Below, in pieces: positions 1 to 9,595 of a stretch of DNA of 42,050 nucleotides (its first letter is position 1; each line of letters begins with the position of its first letter). The notes under the pieces are model-generated. The model was not told the origin of the DNA, searched no databases, and saw only the letters and a program-made list of their open reading frames with translations. Origin of the DNA: an uncultured Opitutales bacterium (GTDB taxonomy: Bacteria; Verrucomicrobiota; Verrucomicrobiia; Opitutales; UBA2995); the NCBI GenBank assembly GCA_938075565.1, contig CALJGU010000177.1:1-42050 (forward strand). Reading direction: 5' to 3'. The translations under genes were made by a program, and so were the position numbers.

Positions 1-83
1 AACCGCAGATGGACGCAGATGAACACAAATTAAATTATATGTTATCCTTCTTATTAGTCCTACATCTGAGTGCATCTGTGGTT
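1..83. repeat. Imperfect inverted repeat (GCAGATG family)
   Basis: The arms at 1-22 and 62-83 are reverse complements at about 18 of 22 positions, with an AT-rich centre. The arm contains the doubled word GCAGATG. This kind of intergenic palindrome is dispersed in many environmental bacterial genomes. It lies beyond the 3' end of the esterase/SMP-30 gene (minus strand, stop at 137) and could act as a transcript-end hairpin. The window edge may cut the element. Confidence 0.6.
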
Positions 84-136
84 GAAATATATAGCTGCTA
101 GTTCTTCTGAAAAGTACCGTGATCAAAAAGCGCGCC

Positions 137-1876
137 CTACAATCTTGGCTTAGGTGGTTTGATGGGCTCCAGAAACGGCAGAAATCCACGCGTGGATGTT
201 TTTCGACGATACACTTTATCGGTGATAGTGATGTAAAGGTAGTTCATCTCCGGTCCACCGAATACTGCATTGGACAACCAACCGGATTGTGGCTTCTCCC
301 AGATCTGATGAACACGACCCGGTTGATCACTTACCTGAACTCCCGCATGAGTGGTAAAGTAAACGCGTCCCTCAACATCGACGGTTAACCCATCTCCTCC
401 ACTCTTCGTCTGGTTATCATCCCGGTGGAGGTGATAGTATTTCTGTTTATAGGCCAAAGAACCATCCGGCTGAATTTGATAGGAGTATCCGTAGCGATCG
501 GATGTATCCAAAATAATCAGAAGGGTTTGGTCAGGAGATACCATCACTCCATTCGGTTGCTCCATACCTTCATCCACAACCTTCACCTGACCATCGAAAG
601 TGAAGTGGTAAACCTTTCCTTCGCCAGGTGATGTAAAGTATCCTCCGGTAGGAAGTATGACTAAATCATTACTAGGATGTCCCTTAACAATCGTTGTTTT
701 TGTGCCATCCATTTCATAGGCGACAATCTCCTTATCTCCATTTGCACAGGCATACAATCTTCCATCTGCGCCAAACATCAACCCATTGGCTTTTGCTGTG
801 TTTTTGGCAAATAGACTCACCTTGCCGGTCAGATCGACTTTGAAGATTTCGCTAGTCCGAAGGTCGGTAAAAAAGAGCTCACCCTTCGTATTCACTGCCG
901 GACCTTCAGTAAACTTATGCCCCTCACTGACTAACTCCCAATCTTCACCTTCAATAAGAATTTGAGTCCTCCGATTGTCCATATTCCCAGCCTTGATCGG
1001 AGCCGGGTATCCACTCCACAACCAGCGGAGAGCATCCGGCAGAATGGATCCGCCATGCTTGGAATTATGTCCGCCATCACCCCAGGCGTTTTTGACTTCG
1101 TAGTTCGAGAATTTAAGCGAAGCATACATATCCAGATTGGCTTCCCACCAACCTCCGCCATAGAGATTAAGGTCGTTCGATCCATCTTGAAGGAAGACAC
1201 GCAAGGGCTTCGGTTCGGTTTTTCGAATCAAGGTCGGGTAACCGTCACCCCCCCTTAAACCAACATAGGTGCCAATCGTACTAAAGATTCGACGGAAGGC
1301 ATCAGGACGATTCCAAGCCGCACCGAAGGCGGCAATGGCTCCTGAACTGGCACCGGCAATCGCCCGGTCATTTGGATCGTCACTAATATTGTACTTTGCC
1401 TCGACCTGAGGAATCATTTCTTCAATCAGAAAACGAGCGTAGCGATCTCCCATGCTGTCGTACTCAAAACTGCGATTGTACCGCGCCGTGGCATTCTCAT
1501 GAGGTGCAGGAACCACACCTGGGTTAATGAAAACACCAATCGTTACTGGCATCTCCCCCTTGTGTATCAAGTTATCAAACACCACGGGCACACGCCATTG
1601 GCCATCGCGAGTCACTCGGCTCCCCCCATCCTGCCAGACCATCAAACAGGCCGGCTTCGAAGGATCGTATTGGGCTGGCACATAAATCCACCAGTCCCGC
1701 TCCGTCCCAAGGTAAATTTTGCTGTCATTAAAAAAGAGCTTTTCAATGGAACCTTCAGGCACTCCGGCTTGCGGCATCGAGTCAGGCCCTAAAACGTAAT
1801 CATCGGCTGCAGTCACAAAGACAAGTGAAAGAACGAGAATAAAAAGCAATCGTAAGCACAGGGGTAAGTTTTGCAT
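137..1876 (-). CDS. Secreted esterase fused to SMP-30/gluconolactonase-like domain
   Basis: About 579 aa. The ATG at 1876 is chosen because it starts a clean signal peptide (basic start, hydrophobic to about residue 22, then TAADD); the frame is open further upstream but only with a GTG start and a non-signal leader. Residues about 40-290 form an alpha/beta hydrolase of the enterochelin/feruloyl esterase D type. The nucleophile is in GASSG (Ser177), the acid is probably Asp231 or Asp235, and His270 lies in GDGGHNSKHGG. Residues about 305-579 form a six-bladed SMP-30/gluconolactonase-like propeller (FTEGPAVNTKGELFFTD, later QPNGVMVSPD and GGDGLTVDVEGRVYFTT). It probably acts outside the cytoplasm, cleaving an ester and perhaps a lactone; the substrate is unknown. 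It diverges from the protease gene across 151 bp. Confidence 0.85.
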   Translation of the reverse strand: MQNLPLCLRLLFILVLSLVFVTAADDYVLGPDSMPQAGVPEGSIEKLFFNDSKIYLGTERDWWIYVPAQYDPSKPACLMVWQDGGSRVTRDGQWRVPVVFDNLIHKGEMPVTIGVFINPGVVPAPHENATARYNRSFEYDSMGDRYARFLIEEMIPQVEAKYNISDDPNDRAIAGASSGAIAAFGAAWNRPDAFRRIFSTIGTYVGLRGGDGYPTLIRKTEPKPLRVFLQDGSNDLNLYGGGWWEANLDMYASLKFSNYEVKNAWGDGGHNSKHGGSILPDALRWLWSGYPAPIKAGNMDNRRTQILIEGEDWELVSEGHKFTEGPAVNTKGELFFTDLRTSEIFKVDLTGKVSLFAKNTAKANGLMFGADGRLYACANGDKEIVAYEMDGTKTTIVKGHPSNDLVILPTGGYFTSPGEGKVYHFTFDGQVKVVDEGMEQPNGVMVSPDQTLLIILDTSDRYGYSYQIQPDGSLAYKQKYYHLHRDDNQTKSGGDGLTVDVEGRVYFTTHAGVQVSDQPGRVHQIWEKPQSGWLSNAVFGGPEMNYLYITITDKVYRRKTSTRGFLPFLEPIKPPKPRL

Positions 1877-2027
1877 GATTAGGTTTGTGAGAGTAACATA
1901 GCGGAAAGTCAAAAATGGAATCCGAGCAAATGAACCGCGGAGACTCCAAGACATGAATACCCGTGAACGATTAAAAGCCTTGAACGATTTCCATCGTTCA
2001 AAGAGCCTTGGATTCCCACCCTCTGTG

Positions 2028-4406
2028 ATGCAGAAACAAATCACCCTTTTAGTCGCCTCATTAAGTTGTTTGGCTTCCTCCCCTTCCTGGTCAGCTTACA
2101 AAGATATCGCAAACGCTCCAGACTCGACCCAACACGTTGTGGGTGGAGTCGATGCAACGATCGAAGAATACCCGTGGATGGCTGCCCTCGTTTCGACCAG
2201 TATAGAAGGAAACACGAGACAATTTTGCGGTGCCACGGCCATTGCCCCCTATTGGGTTCTAACAGCCGGACATTGCGTGGACGAAGCCATATCACCGGAG
2301 AGCTTCAAAATAGTATTTGGAACGGCCGATCTTGAAAACGAAGAGACAGCTCAGGTGTTTTACCCAAAAACCATTCTCATTCATTCCGACTACATCAACA
2401 GTTACACCAAGGATAACGACATTGCGTTGATCCAATTAAGAGAGCCTCTTCCCGATTCGATTCCCAAGGTGCAATTAAGTTCGGATCTATCTTTAGAAAT
2501 GCCGGGAGTCACAGCTCGGCTGGTAGGTTGGGGAATCACCAACACCGATTTCCGAGACCGTCAGGACACCTTGACCCTTCAGCATGTTGATATGTCAATT
2601 GTTACTCAGGAGTTCGCAAACCTGCCTGAATACTACGACGGACGCGTCCGTGAAAATGTGATACCGGCAGGGGATATCGAACCATATCATTCAAGCGGTT
2701 CGGGAGACAGTGGAGGGCCATTACTCTCCTTTAATCATACATTGAACCGATGGGAACAAATAGGCATATCCAACTATGGTGCCGGATGCGATAAACCTGA
2801 AAATCCAATTTCTGCATATGCAAGAATTTCTACCCACCTGGAATGGATAAACAATATCCTGAATAATGATTTTCTTAGCTGGATGAATGGATTTGAACTG
2901 ACTGAACCCGACTATAATGAAGGGGATGATAATAGCCCGCTTTTGGAATATATTTTTTATCTCGATCCAACTGTGATCGATCAGCCCGAGACGGAATTAG
3001 CTATTAACAGATCCTACGGAGAAAGTTTAGCGACAGGCACACTCCGTCTCCGAAACACAGTGCCTCTCATTGACGTGAACCGGGAATGGTCGAGTGACTT
3101 AGTGACCTGGGAAATACTTCAGCATGACCATGAACAGATCTCTATAGAACCTGTTCAGGGCTCAAATCTAAGCCGCTACAACATCCCCATCATCATAAGC
3201 AATTCCGACCCCGGTTTCTACAGAATTGCTCACGAAGACAATGGTGGTATTATTCACGGGCCCCATACCTTACGAGTAGGCTCTTCAGTGAAAGGGCTTT
3301 TTAACCGAGGAATTGATGCTGCCGGACCGACCCATTTTGATTACCTCATCGATACCATGGGCTCCTTTAGATCCATTCGAGTAGCAGCAGAATCGGATAT
3401 TGACCAACCGATCTCAATCAAAGTGGTGGAACTTGAAACAGGCAGACTCATGATCGATTGGTCCGGCCCCAGTAACCCCGACAGCCCGACATACCCCTTC
3501 GGCGAAGGTTTTTGGCCAGAGGAAGGAATGCAATACCTACTCAGAGTTTCATCTATCGACTACACCCTACCACAAAGCTTCGAAATTCACCTGGATCATG
3601 TAGAAGGTCTCATCGATTCTAGTTCATTTGAAACCTACATGGGCGAACTCACAACCGATGACTTCAGTTTCAAACGCTTGAATCATTATGGTGATACATT
3701 CATATCTAGTTTTGCCGCCGATTCTATTTTCAAAATCGAAGTAAGAACGGAGGACCTGGATCAGCTCATATTTTTGCAAGACGCGGCAACCGGGGAACTA
3801 ATTGAAGAAATAGATCAAAAGCCTTCAGGCGAGACCGAGTCTGTGCTCGTGCGATTTGATGAAAACCGAACACTCTTTGTTACCGTCGCCTCTTACGAAA
3901 GTAATGATACCGGCTCTTACGAGTACCAGCTGAGTCAATTCACAGAAAAAAACTTTATTCAAGCTGATGAGAAAACCATTGGGCTCATTCACAGTGCCGA
4001 CAATACAACTGAACTCAGCGGCACTGAGTTTTACCTAGAAGAGATTGATCTACTGAACGTCCACAACCCAGCGGGAATCACAGTGAAGATCACAGGGTAC
4101 GGCAGCTATTATCCTTCTTACTTGATATACAACCTGACGGCCGGTGAAACCATCCACAGTGCAGTAGCTCGTTGTGACGATCGAACGCTTTTCTTCAACC
4201 CGATAGCGTCAAACAACTATCGAGTTGTCATAATCGCTTCCAAAAGTAGACTGGGGAGTAATTACGAGCTGGAAATCATCAGGGGAGAGGTCCAAGACGA
4301 AGTCGATTTTGATGCAGCTATTTTGAGTTCAAAACACGGCCAGGGCCTCCCAAGTGAAAATGATTCAGAATGGAATGTGATTCACCAAGTCTACAAAGAC
4401 CTCTAA
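2028..4406 (+). CDS. Secreted trypsin-like serine protease (S1) with long beta-rich C-terminus
   Basis: 792 aa from the ATG at 2028, which opens a signal peptide (hydrophobic residues 5-18, cleavage near SWSA-YK). The S1 catalytic domain spans about 37-300. The activation site is HVVGG and the triad is His82 (TAGHC), Asp131 (DNDIAL) and Ser228 (GDSGGP), so it should be active. The position matching trypsin Asp189 is Ser222, which argues against Arg/Lys specificity. The C42-C58 cysteine pair is kept (Cys67, Cys83), but the cysteines equivalent to 168, 182 and 191 are absent. After it comes a segment of the kind often seen in verrucomicrobial secreted proteins (LLEYIFYLDP, then WSSDLVTWEI and GFYRIA), then about three beta-rich segments resembling pre-peptidase C-terminal domains (residues about 415-770). 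Converges with the ProA-like gene. Confidence 0.9.
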   Translation: MQKQITLLVASLSCLASSPSWSAYKDIANAPDSTQHVVGGVDATIEEYPWMAALVSTSIEGNTRQFCGATAIAPYWVLTAGHCVDEAISPESFKIVFGTADLENEETAQVFYPKTILIHSDYINSYTKDNDIALIQLREPLPDSIPKVQLSSDLSLEMPGVTARLVGWGITNTDFRDRQDTLTLQHVDMSIVTQEFANLPEYYDGRVRENVIPAGDIEPYHSSGSGDSGGPLLSFNHTLNRWEQIGISNYGAGCDKPENPISAYARISTHLEWINNILNNDFLSWMNGFELTEPDYNEGDDNSPLLEYIFYLDPTVIDQPETELAINRSYGESLATGTLRLRNTVPLIDVNREWSSDLVTWEILQHDHEQISIEPVQGSNLSRYNIPIIISNSDPGFYRIAHEDNGGIIHGPHTLRVGSSVKGLFNRGIDAAGPTHFDYLIDTMGSFRSIRVAAESDIDQPISIKVVELETGRLMIDWSGPSNPDSPTYPFGEGFWPEEGMQYLLRVSSIDYTLPQSFEIHLDHVEGLIDSSSFETYMGELTTDDFSFKRLNHYGDTFISSFAADSIFKIEVRTEDLDQLIFLQDAATGELIEEIDQKPSGETESVLVRFDENRTLFVTVASYESNDTGSYEYQLSQFTEKNFIQADEKTIGLIHSADNTTELSGTEFYLEEIDLLNVHNPAGITVKITGYGSYYPSYLIYNLTAGETIHSAVARCDDRTLFFNPIASNNYRVVIIASKSRLGSNYELEIIRGEVQDEVDFDAAILSSKHGQGLPSENDSEWNVIHQVYKDL

Positions 4407-4435
4407 GTACAGGAGCCTGAACACCTGACCAACGA

Positions 4436-5926
4436 CTATTCCTTCACATAACGTGTCCGTACGGTGAATACACTGTCGCCACTCAAAATAGACCCACGAC
4501 CGAAGAGCCGTCCGTTCTCCCAATTTGAGAGGCCAAGCTCAGGCTTCTTAAGCGCAAACTGCCCATCCACCCAACGGGTGAAGTCATTGCCAATAAAAGG
4601 GGCATTCAATGTTGAGTAAAATCTCTTCTGCTCGGAGGCATCGTCACTGATCAAGGATCCAACAAACTGCGGACTGTATTCATTGAACAACGACACTGCT
4701 TCATCTATTGAATCGACAAGCACAAGCGTTACCTCCGGCGAGTCTTCCCATTCCCACTCATGGCCGAGTTGATCGCGGTCTATTGATTGAACCTGTGCTT
4801 CCTCAACAAGTCCTTCTGCCGTTCCGATCGGCACCATTTTATCAAATAGCGCTGATGGTACATACGATTCATCCGCATCAACAACATGAAGCTTAAAATT
4901 ATGGTCCCGCTGTTTTCCTGCTTTTTCTAAACTCTCTAGGAATACAGGAACCAAATCCTCCGCCTGACTGCGCTCAATACAACAAGTGTTCAACGTATTG
5001 CAGACTTTTCGATCCAGAGACCTAAAGACAGCTTCGGAAAATTGCTCCTTATCTGCATGACTCGATGCCATGATCCATGCCCCACCCGTGCCATGCAAAC
5101 TTGTAGAAACGCCAGCGCGACGAGCCAGGCTTCCGAGCGTATCAACCGCCTGCCCTGATCCACGTGCAACCGCTAACGATAATCGATCGTCAGAGAACAT
5201 CGCCCACCCGGCGGCATGAGCAGCGCTCTCAACAAGACTGGCTGCGCCTAACGGCAAGCCGGACTTTTCCAGAGCTGGGTTCAAAGCCAAATCCATAATT
5301 GCTTTGGCCGTTTTAAGAGCATCACTTCCGATTCTAAAAACAACGGTATTTCCTCCGCGAAGTACGCCGCATGCATCAGCTAAGACATTGGGGCGACCTT
5401 CAAAAACAAATGCGACTACACCTAGAGCAGCGCCCACTAATTCCACGCGGAATCCTTCGTGGTGAACTGTTTCGATAATTTGCCCTCTCCGGGATGGCGC
5501 TTCAATCCAACCACGAAGTCCATCGATCATACCAAGACGCAGCTTTTCCGTTGCTTCTAATCGAGTGGTTGATCGACCACGGGCCTTAGCGGCGGCAATA
5601 TCGTCTTCATTGATCTTCTGAATGTGCTCCCAGGTATCATTATCGTCCAAGGCATCGGCAAAGGCGGCAAAAAACTGGCTAATCTGCTCGTCGGTCACAG
5701 AGCCCATTTTCCCAAAGGCATCCAAGGCTAGAGAAACGGCATCAGTGGCAATGTTTTGTTCGTTTGCCGGAATATGCAGAAGCTGTCCCGTCTTGGGTAC
5801 CACGGCGAGCGAATCGCCGGGTTGAAATGCTTCAGCCAAGGTCTCATCAACCCGGACCCATTTGTCACCTCCAAGAAAGACCGGCATTCCGGCCTCCAGT
5901 TTACTAAATTGCTCAATTGCGCTCAT
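4436..5926 (-). CDS. proA: ProA-like glutamate-5-semialdehyde (gamma-glutamyl phosphate) dehydrogenase
   Basis: 496 aa from the ATG at 5926; a TTG 15 bases upstream is a less likely start. The fold is an NAD(P)-dependent aldehyde dehydrogenase. The ProA signatures are FEGRPNVLADACGVLRGGN (about residues 175-193) and the catalytic region DRKVCNTLNTC, with Cys309 as nucleophile (compare PGVCNALET in ProA). ProA reduces gamma-glutamyl phosphate to the semialdehyde in proline synthesis. Two oddities: it is about 75 residues longer than typical ProA (about 420 aa), with an N-terminal extension of about 60 residues, and the C-terminal tail reads LGLSNWENGRLFGRG rather than the usual LGxExGISTQ. No proB is adjacent. 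It could be a diverged paralogue acting on a related acyl phosphate. Confidence 0.75.
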   Translation of the reverse strand: MSAIEQFSKLEAGMPVFLGGDKWVRVDETLAEAFQPGDSLAVVPKTGQLLHIPANEQNIATDAVSLALDAFGKMGSVTDEQISQFFAAFADALDDNDTWEHIQKINEDDIAAAKARGRSTTRLEATEKLRLGMIDGLRGWIEAPSRRGQIIETVHHEGFRVELVGAALGVVAFVFEGRPNVLADACGVLRGGNTVVFRIGSDALKTAKAIMDLALNPALEKSGLPLGAASLVESAAHAAGWAMFSDDRLSLAVARGSGQAVDTLGSLARRAGVSTSLHGTGGAWIMASSHADKEQFSEAVFRSLDRKVCNTLNTCCIERSQAEDLVPVFLESLEKAGKQRDHNFKLHVVDADESYVPSALFDKMVPIGTAEGLVEEAQVQSIDRDQLGHEWEWEDSPEVTLVLVDSIDEAVSLFNEYSPQFVGSLISDDASEQKRFYSTLNAPFIGNDFTRWVDGQFALKKPELGLSNWENGRLFGRGSILSGDSVFTVRTRYVKE

Positions 5927-5998
5927 AAATCGAACGCACAAGGTTTAAGGGCATCTCCAAAAAGGCAAGTCAGCTTCTAAATTAGTCGAGGAATCGAA

Positions 5999-7774
5999 TT
6001 ACGAGTTATTGGGCTGCACTCGAATGGCCACCAAACACACGTCATCATCCAGGTGATCGCTCTCACAAGCGGTGTGCAAGGCTTCGGTGACCAGCTTGAG
6101 CTGAGCTGAGAGAGGTTCATCTTTCACGCGCTCCACCGTTTGCACCAAATTATCTACTCCCCACTCCTGGCCATCACACTGTTTTTGTTCAATCAGGCCG
6201 TCTGTAAAAAACAACAGCTCAGTCATCTGATCCAATTTGTGCTTGGTCGCTCTGAACTTCTCATCAGGAAACATCCCCAACGCTGGCCCCATTTCACGAA
6301 CCGGGCACCCTTCAAAATGATTTCCCTGTTCATCACGAACATACCAAAGAGGTTCAGGATGTCCTGCATTTGCGATCATGATCTCTCCTTTGGAAAGATT
6401 GAAAACCGTATAGACAGCGGTTACGAACCTGGGGAAGTTGGCATCGTCGGCCAAAGGAATGATCTTATCATTTAAATGCCTCAATACGCGTGCCGGACTG
6501 GAAAGTGCAGTTGGAATCTCGAGTAACAACCCCCGGATTAACATCGTAACCAAAGAAGCTTTCACACCGTGCCCCATGACATCGCACACGAGGATGCCTA
6601 CTTTGTCTTTGGAGATCGGAATGATGTAAAAAAAATCACCAGCAAGGTGATGGCTAGGCGAATACAGATAGCTCGCCTCAAAAGACCATTCGTCACAACT
6701 GACTGAATACCTGGGCTCATCATCGAAGCCACTTGCCATGAGGGTCTCTTGCAACTGCCTGGCTACCTGCAACTCCGTTTCCAATTGCTGGTTTTGCTTT
6801 TGCAACTTCTCATTCGCCTGACGGGCTTCTTCTTCCGCTTCTTTTTGTTCGGTAATATCCAGGGTCATTCCAACAACACCTTCAACTTTACCTTCAGCGC
6901 CATGGAGGGGAACTTTAGAAGTAAGCACCCATCGTTTGTCACCCATCAGGCTTTTATTGAAGTCCATCTGATTATTGATGGCCTGGTCTTTTTCAATGAT
7001 TTCAATGTCGCGGGCTTCCAGCAACTCAGCACGCTCACCCGGCTTGATTTCTGAGATTGTTTTCCCGATCAAAACTTGGTCCGTCTCGACCCCAATTCCT
7101 TTTCGGTATTCCTCATTGACCAAAACGAAGCGTTGCTCGGTATCGCGCACAAATACCCGACACGGAAGGATTCGCACAATCGTCTGAAGCAGATGACGTT
7201 GATGCTCCAACTCGATCTCTACTTTTTTACTTTCCGTAATATCGCGAGACAGGCCGAACGTTCCGACAATTTCGCCAGTCGCATCTTTTAGTGGAAGTTT
7301 CGTGGTCAAAACCCATTTTTCACTCCCATCGCTTTGTCGATCTCGCTCCTCTCGAAAGCTCCATCCTTCACCCGATCGAATAATCTCCTGTTCCGACTCA
7401 TATTTCACTTTGGCAAAACGTTCCTGAAAGATGTCAAAGTCAGATTTCCCAATGACCTCTTCAGCGTTTGCAAAGCCATTAAAAAGCGCATGCGCACGAT
7501 TCACACAAATAAACTTACTTTCCAGGTCCTTGAAATACACATGGTCAGGCAAGGACTCCATCAAGCGCCAAAACAAATGAGAGGAATGATATCCAGGCTC
7601 GAGCGGAGAGTGCATATCACTCGTTTTGCCCGCCACATAGGCAGCTGAAAGAGCAGCCTTCAATTGACCAGGACTCAGAGATATCGCTTCGTCCTCTGAC
7701 TGCTGCAGATCCACATTCAGTGTCTCCAAGCAAATTGACCTGAGGTCTTCAGGTAGCGGTTCAGGCGTTGTCAT
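5999..7774 (-). CDS. PAS-PAS-SpoIIE (PP2C-type) serine phosphatase
   Basis: 591 aa, cytoplasmic, with no membrane segment. A short helical N-terminus is followed by two PAS domains (about 65-185 and 192-312), each ending in the typical GxxRDITExK / GMTLDITEQK segment. A coiled coil of about 30 residues follows, then a SpoIIE/RsbU phosphatase domain (about 360-588). The metal-binding motifs are present: HHLAGDFF (Asp380), CDVMGHGVKAS (Asp398), ANAGHPEPL, FFTDGLIE and the final HLDDDVCLVAI, so it should be catalytically competent. Such proteins usually dephosphorylate an anti-sigma-factor antagonist; no STAS or anti-sigma gene is next to it. Located 72 bp upstream of the ProA-like gene on the same strand, so co-transcription is possible but not indicated by function. 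Confidence 0.9.
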   Translation of the reverse strand: MTTPEPLPEDLRSICLETLNVDLQQSEDEAISLSPGQLKAALSAAYVAGKTSDMHSPLEPGYHSSHLFWRLMESLPDHVYFKDLESKFICVNRAHALFNGFANAEEVIGKSDFDIFQERFAKVKYESEQEIIRSGEGWSFREERDRQSDGSEKWVLTTKLPLKDATGEIVGTFGLSRDITESKKVEIELEHQRHLLQTIVRILPCRVFVRDTEQRFVLVNEEYRKGIGVETDQVLIGKTISEIKPGERAELLEARDIEIIEKDQAINNQMDFNKSLMGDKRWVLTSKVPLHGAEGKVEGVVGMTLDITEQKEAEEEARQANEKLQKQNQQLETELQVARQLQETLMASGFDDEPRYSVSCDEWSFEASYLYSPSHHLAGDFFYIIPISKDKVGILVCDVMGHGVKASLVTMLIRGLLLEIPTALSSPARVLRHLNDKIIPLADDANFPRFVTAVYTVFNLSKGEIMIANAGHPEPLWYVRDEQGNHFEGCPVREMGPALGMFPDEKFRATKHKLDQMTELLFFTDGLIEQKQCDGQEWGVDNLVQTVERVKDEPLSAQLKLVTEALHTACESDHLDDDVCLVAIRVQPNNS

Positions 7775-8100
7775 AGCGGAATGCCGGCGAGCACGAGAGG
7801 GGTTACCCTAGCAGTGCGACAATTTTCAGGATTTTTTAGGCAAGAAATTAGTAAGGTAAATGTGGATCGAATCGTTCACAAAATACCATATTTCTTCAAG
7901 CCTAATACCCTTTCCGAGGTCATTTTCTAACTCGTGTTGGAAATAAGTTTTACTTTTTCGCATTCCTCACCAGACTTCGAGGTTTTGAATGTCACGCAAG
8001 TTTCATTGACCGAGTAGTTAGCCAGGTCTAAGAACAACCCCATTACCTCTTCGAATTACCCATTAACAAGAAATCAGTTTAACCCAAAAAACTTACCCAC
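7775..8100. other. Intergenic region between divergent genes
   Basis: About 325 bases between the divergent SpoIIE phosphatase and Gfo/Idh/MocA genes. It is AT-rich toward the right and presumably holds both promoters. I see no gene, repeat, or convincing promoter or operator motif in it. Confidence 0.6.
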
Positions 8101-9543
8101 ATGAAAAGAAGAACCTTCATTAAAACCTCAGCCCTAGCGGCAAGTGCCTTTTATATTGGCTCTTCCAGAGCTTATGCTACCAGTGATGAACTCCGAATCG
8201 CTGTAATCGGACTCAACGGAAAAGGAAAGTCCGCCATCAAGGATGTCTTCCGCACAGACGGCGCACGCCTCGTAACCATTTGTGACGCAGATACCGATGT
8301 CATGGCCAAACGCGCTGCCGACATCGAGAAGGATCATGGCGTCAAGGTTCAGCAAGTTCAGGATTACCGTCGAGTGCTCGATGATCCAAACATCGACGCG
8401 ATTACCATTACTACACCGAATCACTGGCATGCTCTTATGGCCATCCAGGGATGTCAGGCTGGTAAGGATATTTATTGTGAGAAGCCTGTTTGCCACAACA
8501 TCTGGGAAGGACGCCGGATTATTGAGGCTCAGAAGAAGTACGGCCGCATCATCCAGAGTGGTCTTCAGAATCGTTCCGATGATGGACTGCTCGAAGCATT
8601 TCCAGCCATCATGAGTGGCGAGTTCGGTAAGATCCAAATGGCTCGTGGCCTCTGTTACAAAAACAGAAAAGGAATTGGCAAACGCTCTACCCCACTCATC
8701 CCTGGTAAAAACGTGGATTACGATCTGTGGCTTGGACCTGCTAAGGATGAACCTATTTACCGCGATAACCTTCACTATGACTGGCACTGGAGCTGGAACA
8801 CCGGTAACGGTGATATCGGTAACCAGGGGCCTCATGAGTTTGACCTGATCCGTTGGGTGCTTGGTGATCCAGGACACCCGAGTGAAGTGGTCAGCTTTGG
8901 CGGACGCTTTGGTTGGAAAGACGCAGGCGTTACTCCAAATATGCACATCGCATCTTTGAAGTTCGGTGACATTCCCGTGCTCTTCGAAGTACGCGATCTT
9001 TACATCAATCCAGAAACACCTGCGGCATCGAATTATAAAGGTCACCGCATCGGCGTAATCATCACTTGTGAAGGTGGGGAATTCCGCGGCGGACGCGGTG
9101 GAGGTTCCATCTACGATGAGAACAACAAGAAGATCAAGACCTGGAAAGGTGACGCTGGATTTGATCACTACCCGAACTTTGTGCGCGCTGTGAAATCCAG
9201 AAAACAGGATTCACTCCGTTGCCCCATTGAAACCGGATACATGTCCAGTGTGCTTCCTCACATGTGTAACATTTCCTACCGTGCTGGTCAGGAAGTAGCT
9301 CCAAAGCGTGTTGAAAGCTTCGCTTCCAAGGATGACACATTGCAGGAAACCTACGAGCGCTTTAAGAAGCACCTCGGTGACTGGAACGTCGATTTCAAGT
9401 CGGAGAAATGGAACATGGGTAGGAAGCTCCGCTTCGATGCCAATAAGGAACAATTCAAAGGCAAGAATGAGTTAGCCCAATCCGCCAACTCCATGATCAA
9501 AGACAACTACCGGAGCAAATTCAGCGTTCCAGCAGCGGTTTAG
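8101..9543 (+). CDS. Exported Gfo/Idh/MocA-family oxidoreductase
   Basis: 480 aa. The N-terminus is a Tat-type signal (KRRTFIKTSALAASAFYIGSS). A Rossmann fold follows (RIAVIGLNGKGKSA, about residues 32-46), with TTPNHWH (104-110) and the family's EKPV (127-130) motif. The C-terminal Gfo/Idh/MocA domain contains DWHWSWNTGNGDIGNQGPHE. Members oxidise or reduce sugars and cyclitols with NAD(P); the Tat signal suggests export with bound cofactor, as in many verrucomicrobial paralogues. It is a single-gene unit closed by a strong terminator. Codon choice looks more uniform than in the neighbours, which may indicate high expression (inference). The substrate cannot be read from the sequence. Confidence 0.9.
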   Translation: MKRRTFIKTSALAASAFYIGSSRAYATSDELRIAVIGLNGKGKSAIKDVFRTDGARLVTICDADTDVMAKRAADIEKDHGVKVQQVQDYRRVLDDPNIDAITITTPNHWHALMAIQGCQAGKDIYCEKPVCHNIWEGRRIIEAQKKYGRIIQSGLQNRSDDGLLEAFPAIMSGEFGKIQMARGLCYKNRKGIGKRSTPLIPGKNVDYDLWLGPAKDEPIYRDNLHYDWHWSWNTGNGDIGNQGPHEFDLIRWVLGDPGHPSEVVSFGGRFGWKDAGVTPNMHIASLKFGDIPVLFEVRDLYINPETPAASNYKGHRIGVIITCEGGEFRGGRGGGSIYDENNKKIKTWKGDAGFDHYPNFVRAVKSRKQDSLRCPIETGYMSSVLPHMCNISYRAGQEVAPKRVESFASKDDTLQETYERFKKHLGDWNVDFKSEKWNMGRKLRFDANKEQFKGKNELAQSANSMIKDNYRSKFSVPAAV

Positions 9544-9563
9544 ATCCATACTTTCATTCAACC

Positions 9564-9595
9564 AAAAAAGCCTCCCGAATCAAGGAGGCTTTTTT
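9564..9595 (+). terminator. Rho-independent terminator after the Gfo/Idh/MocA gene
   Basis: GCCTCC/GGAGGC stem extended by six A:T pairs on each side, with an 8-base loop (CGAATCAA) and a T run at the 3' side. It begins 20 bases after the stop codon. The flanking A and T runs make it usable on both strands, but the gene on the other strand ends 380 bases away, so it mainly serves the plus-strand gene. Confidence 0.9.

Noticed and set aside
8134-9168. A 344-residue open frame on the minus strand
   Set aside because: It lies fully inside the well-supported Gfo/Idh/MocA gene on the other strand, has no family-like motifs, and is explained by strand-shadow coding in a high-codon-bias gene.
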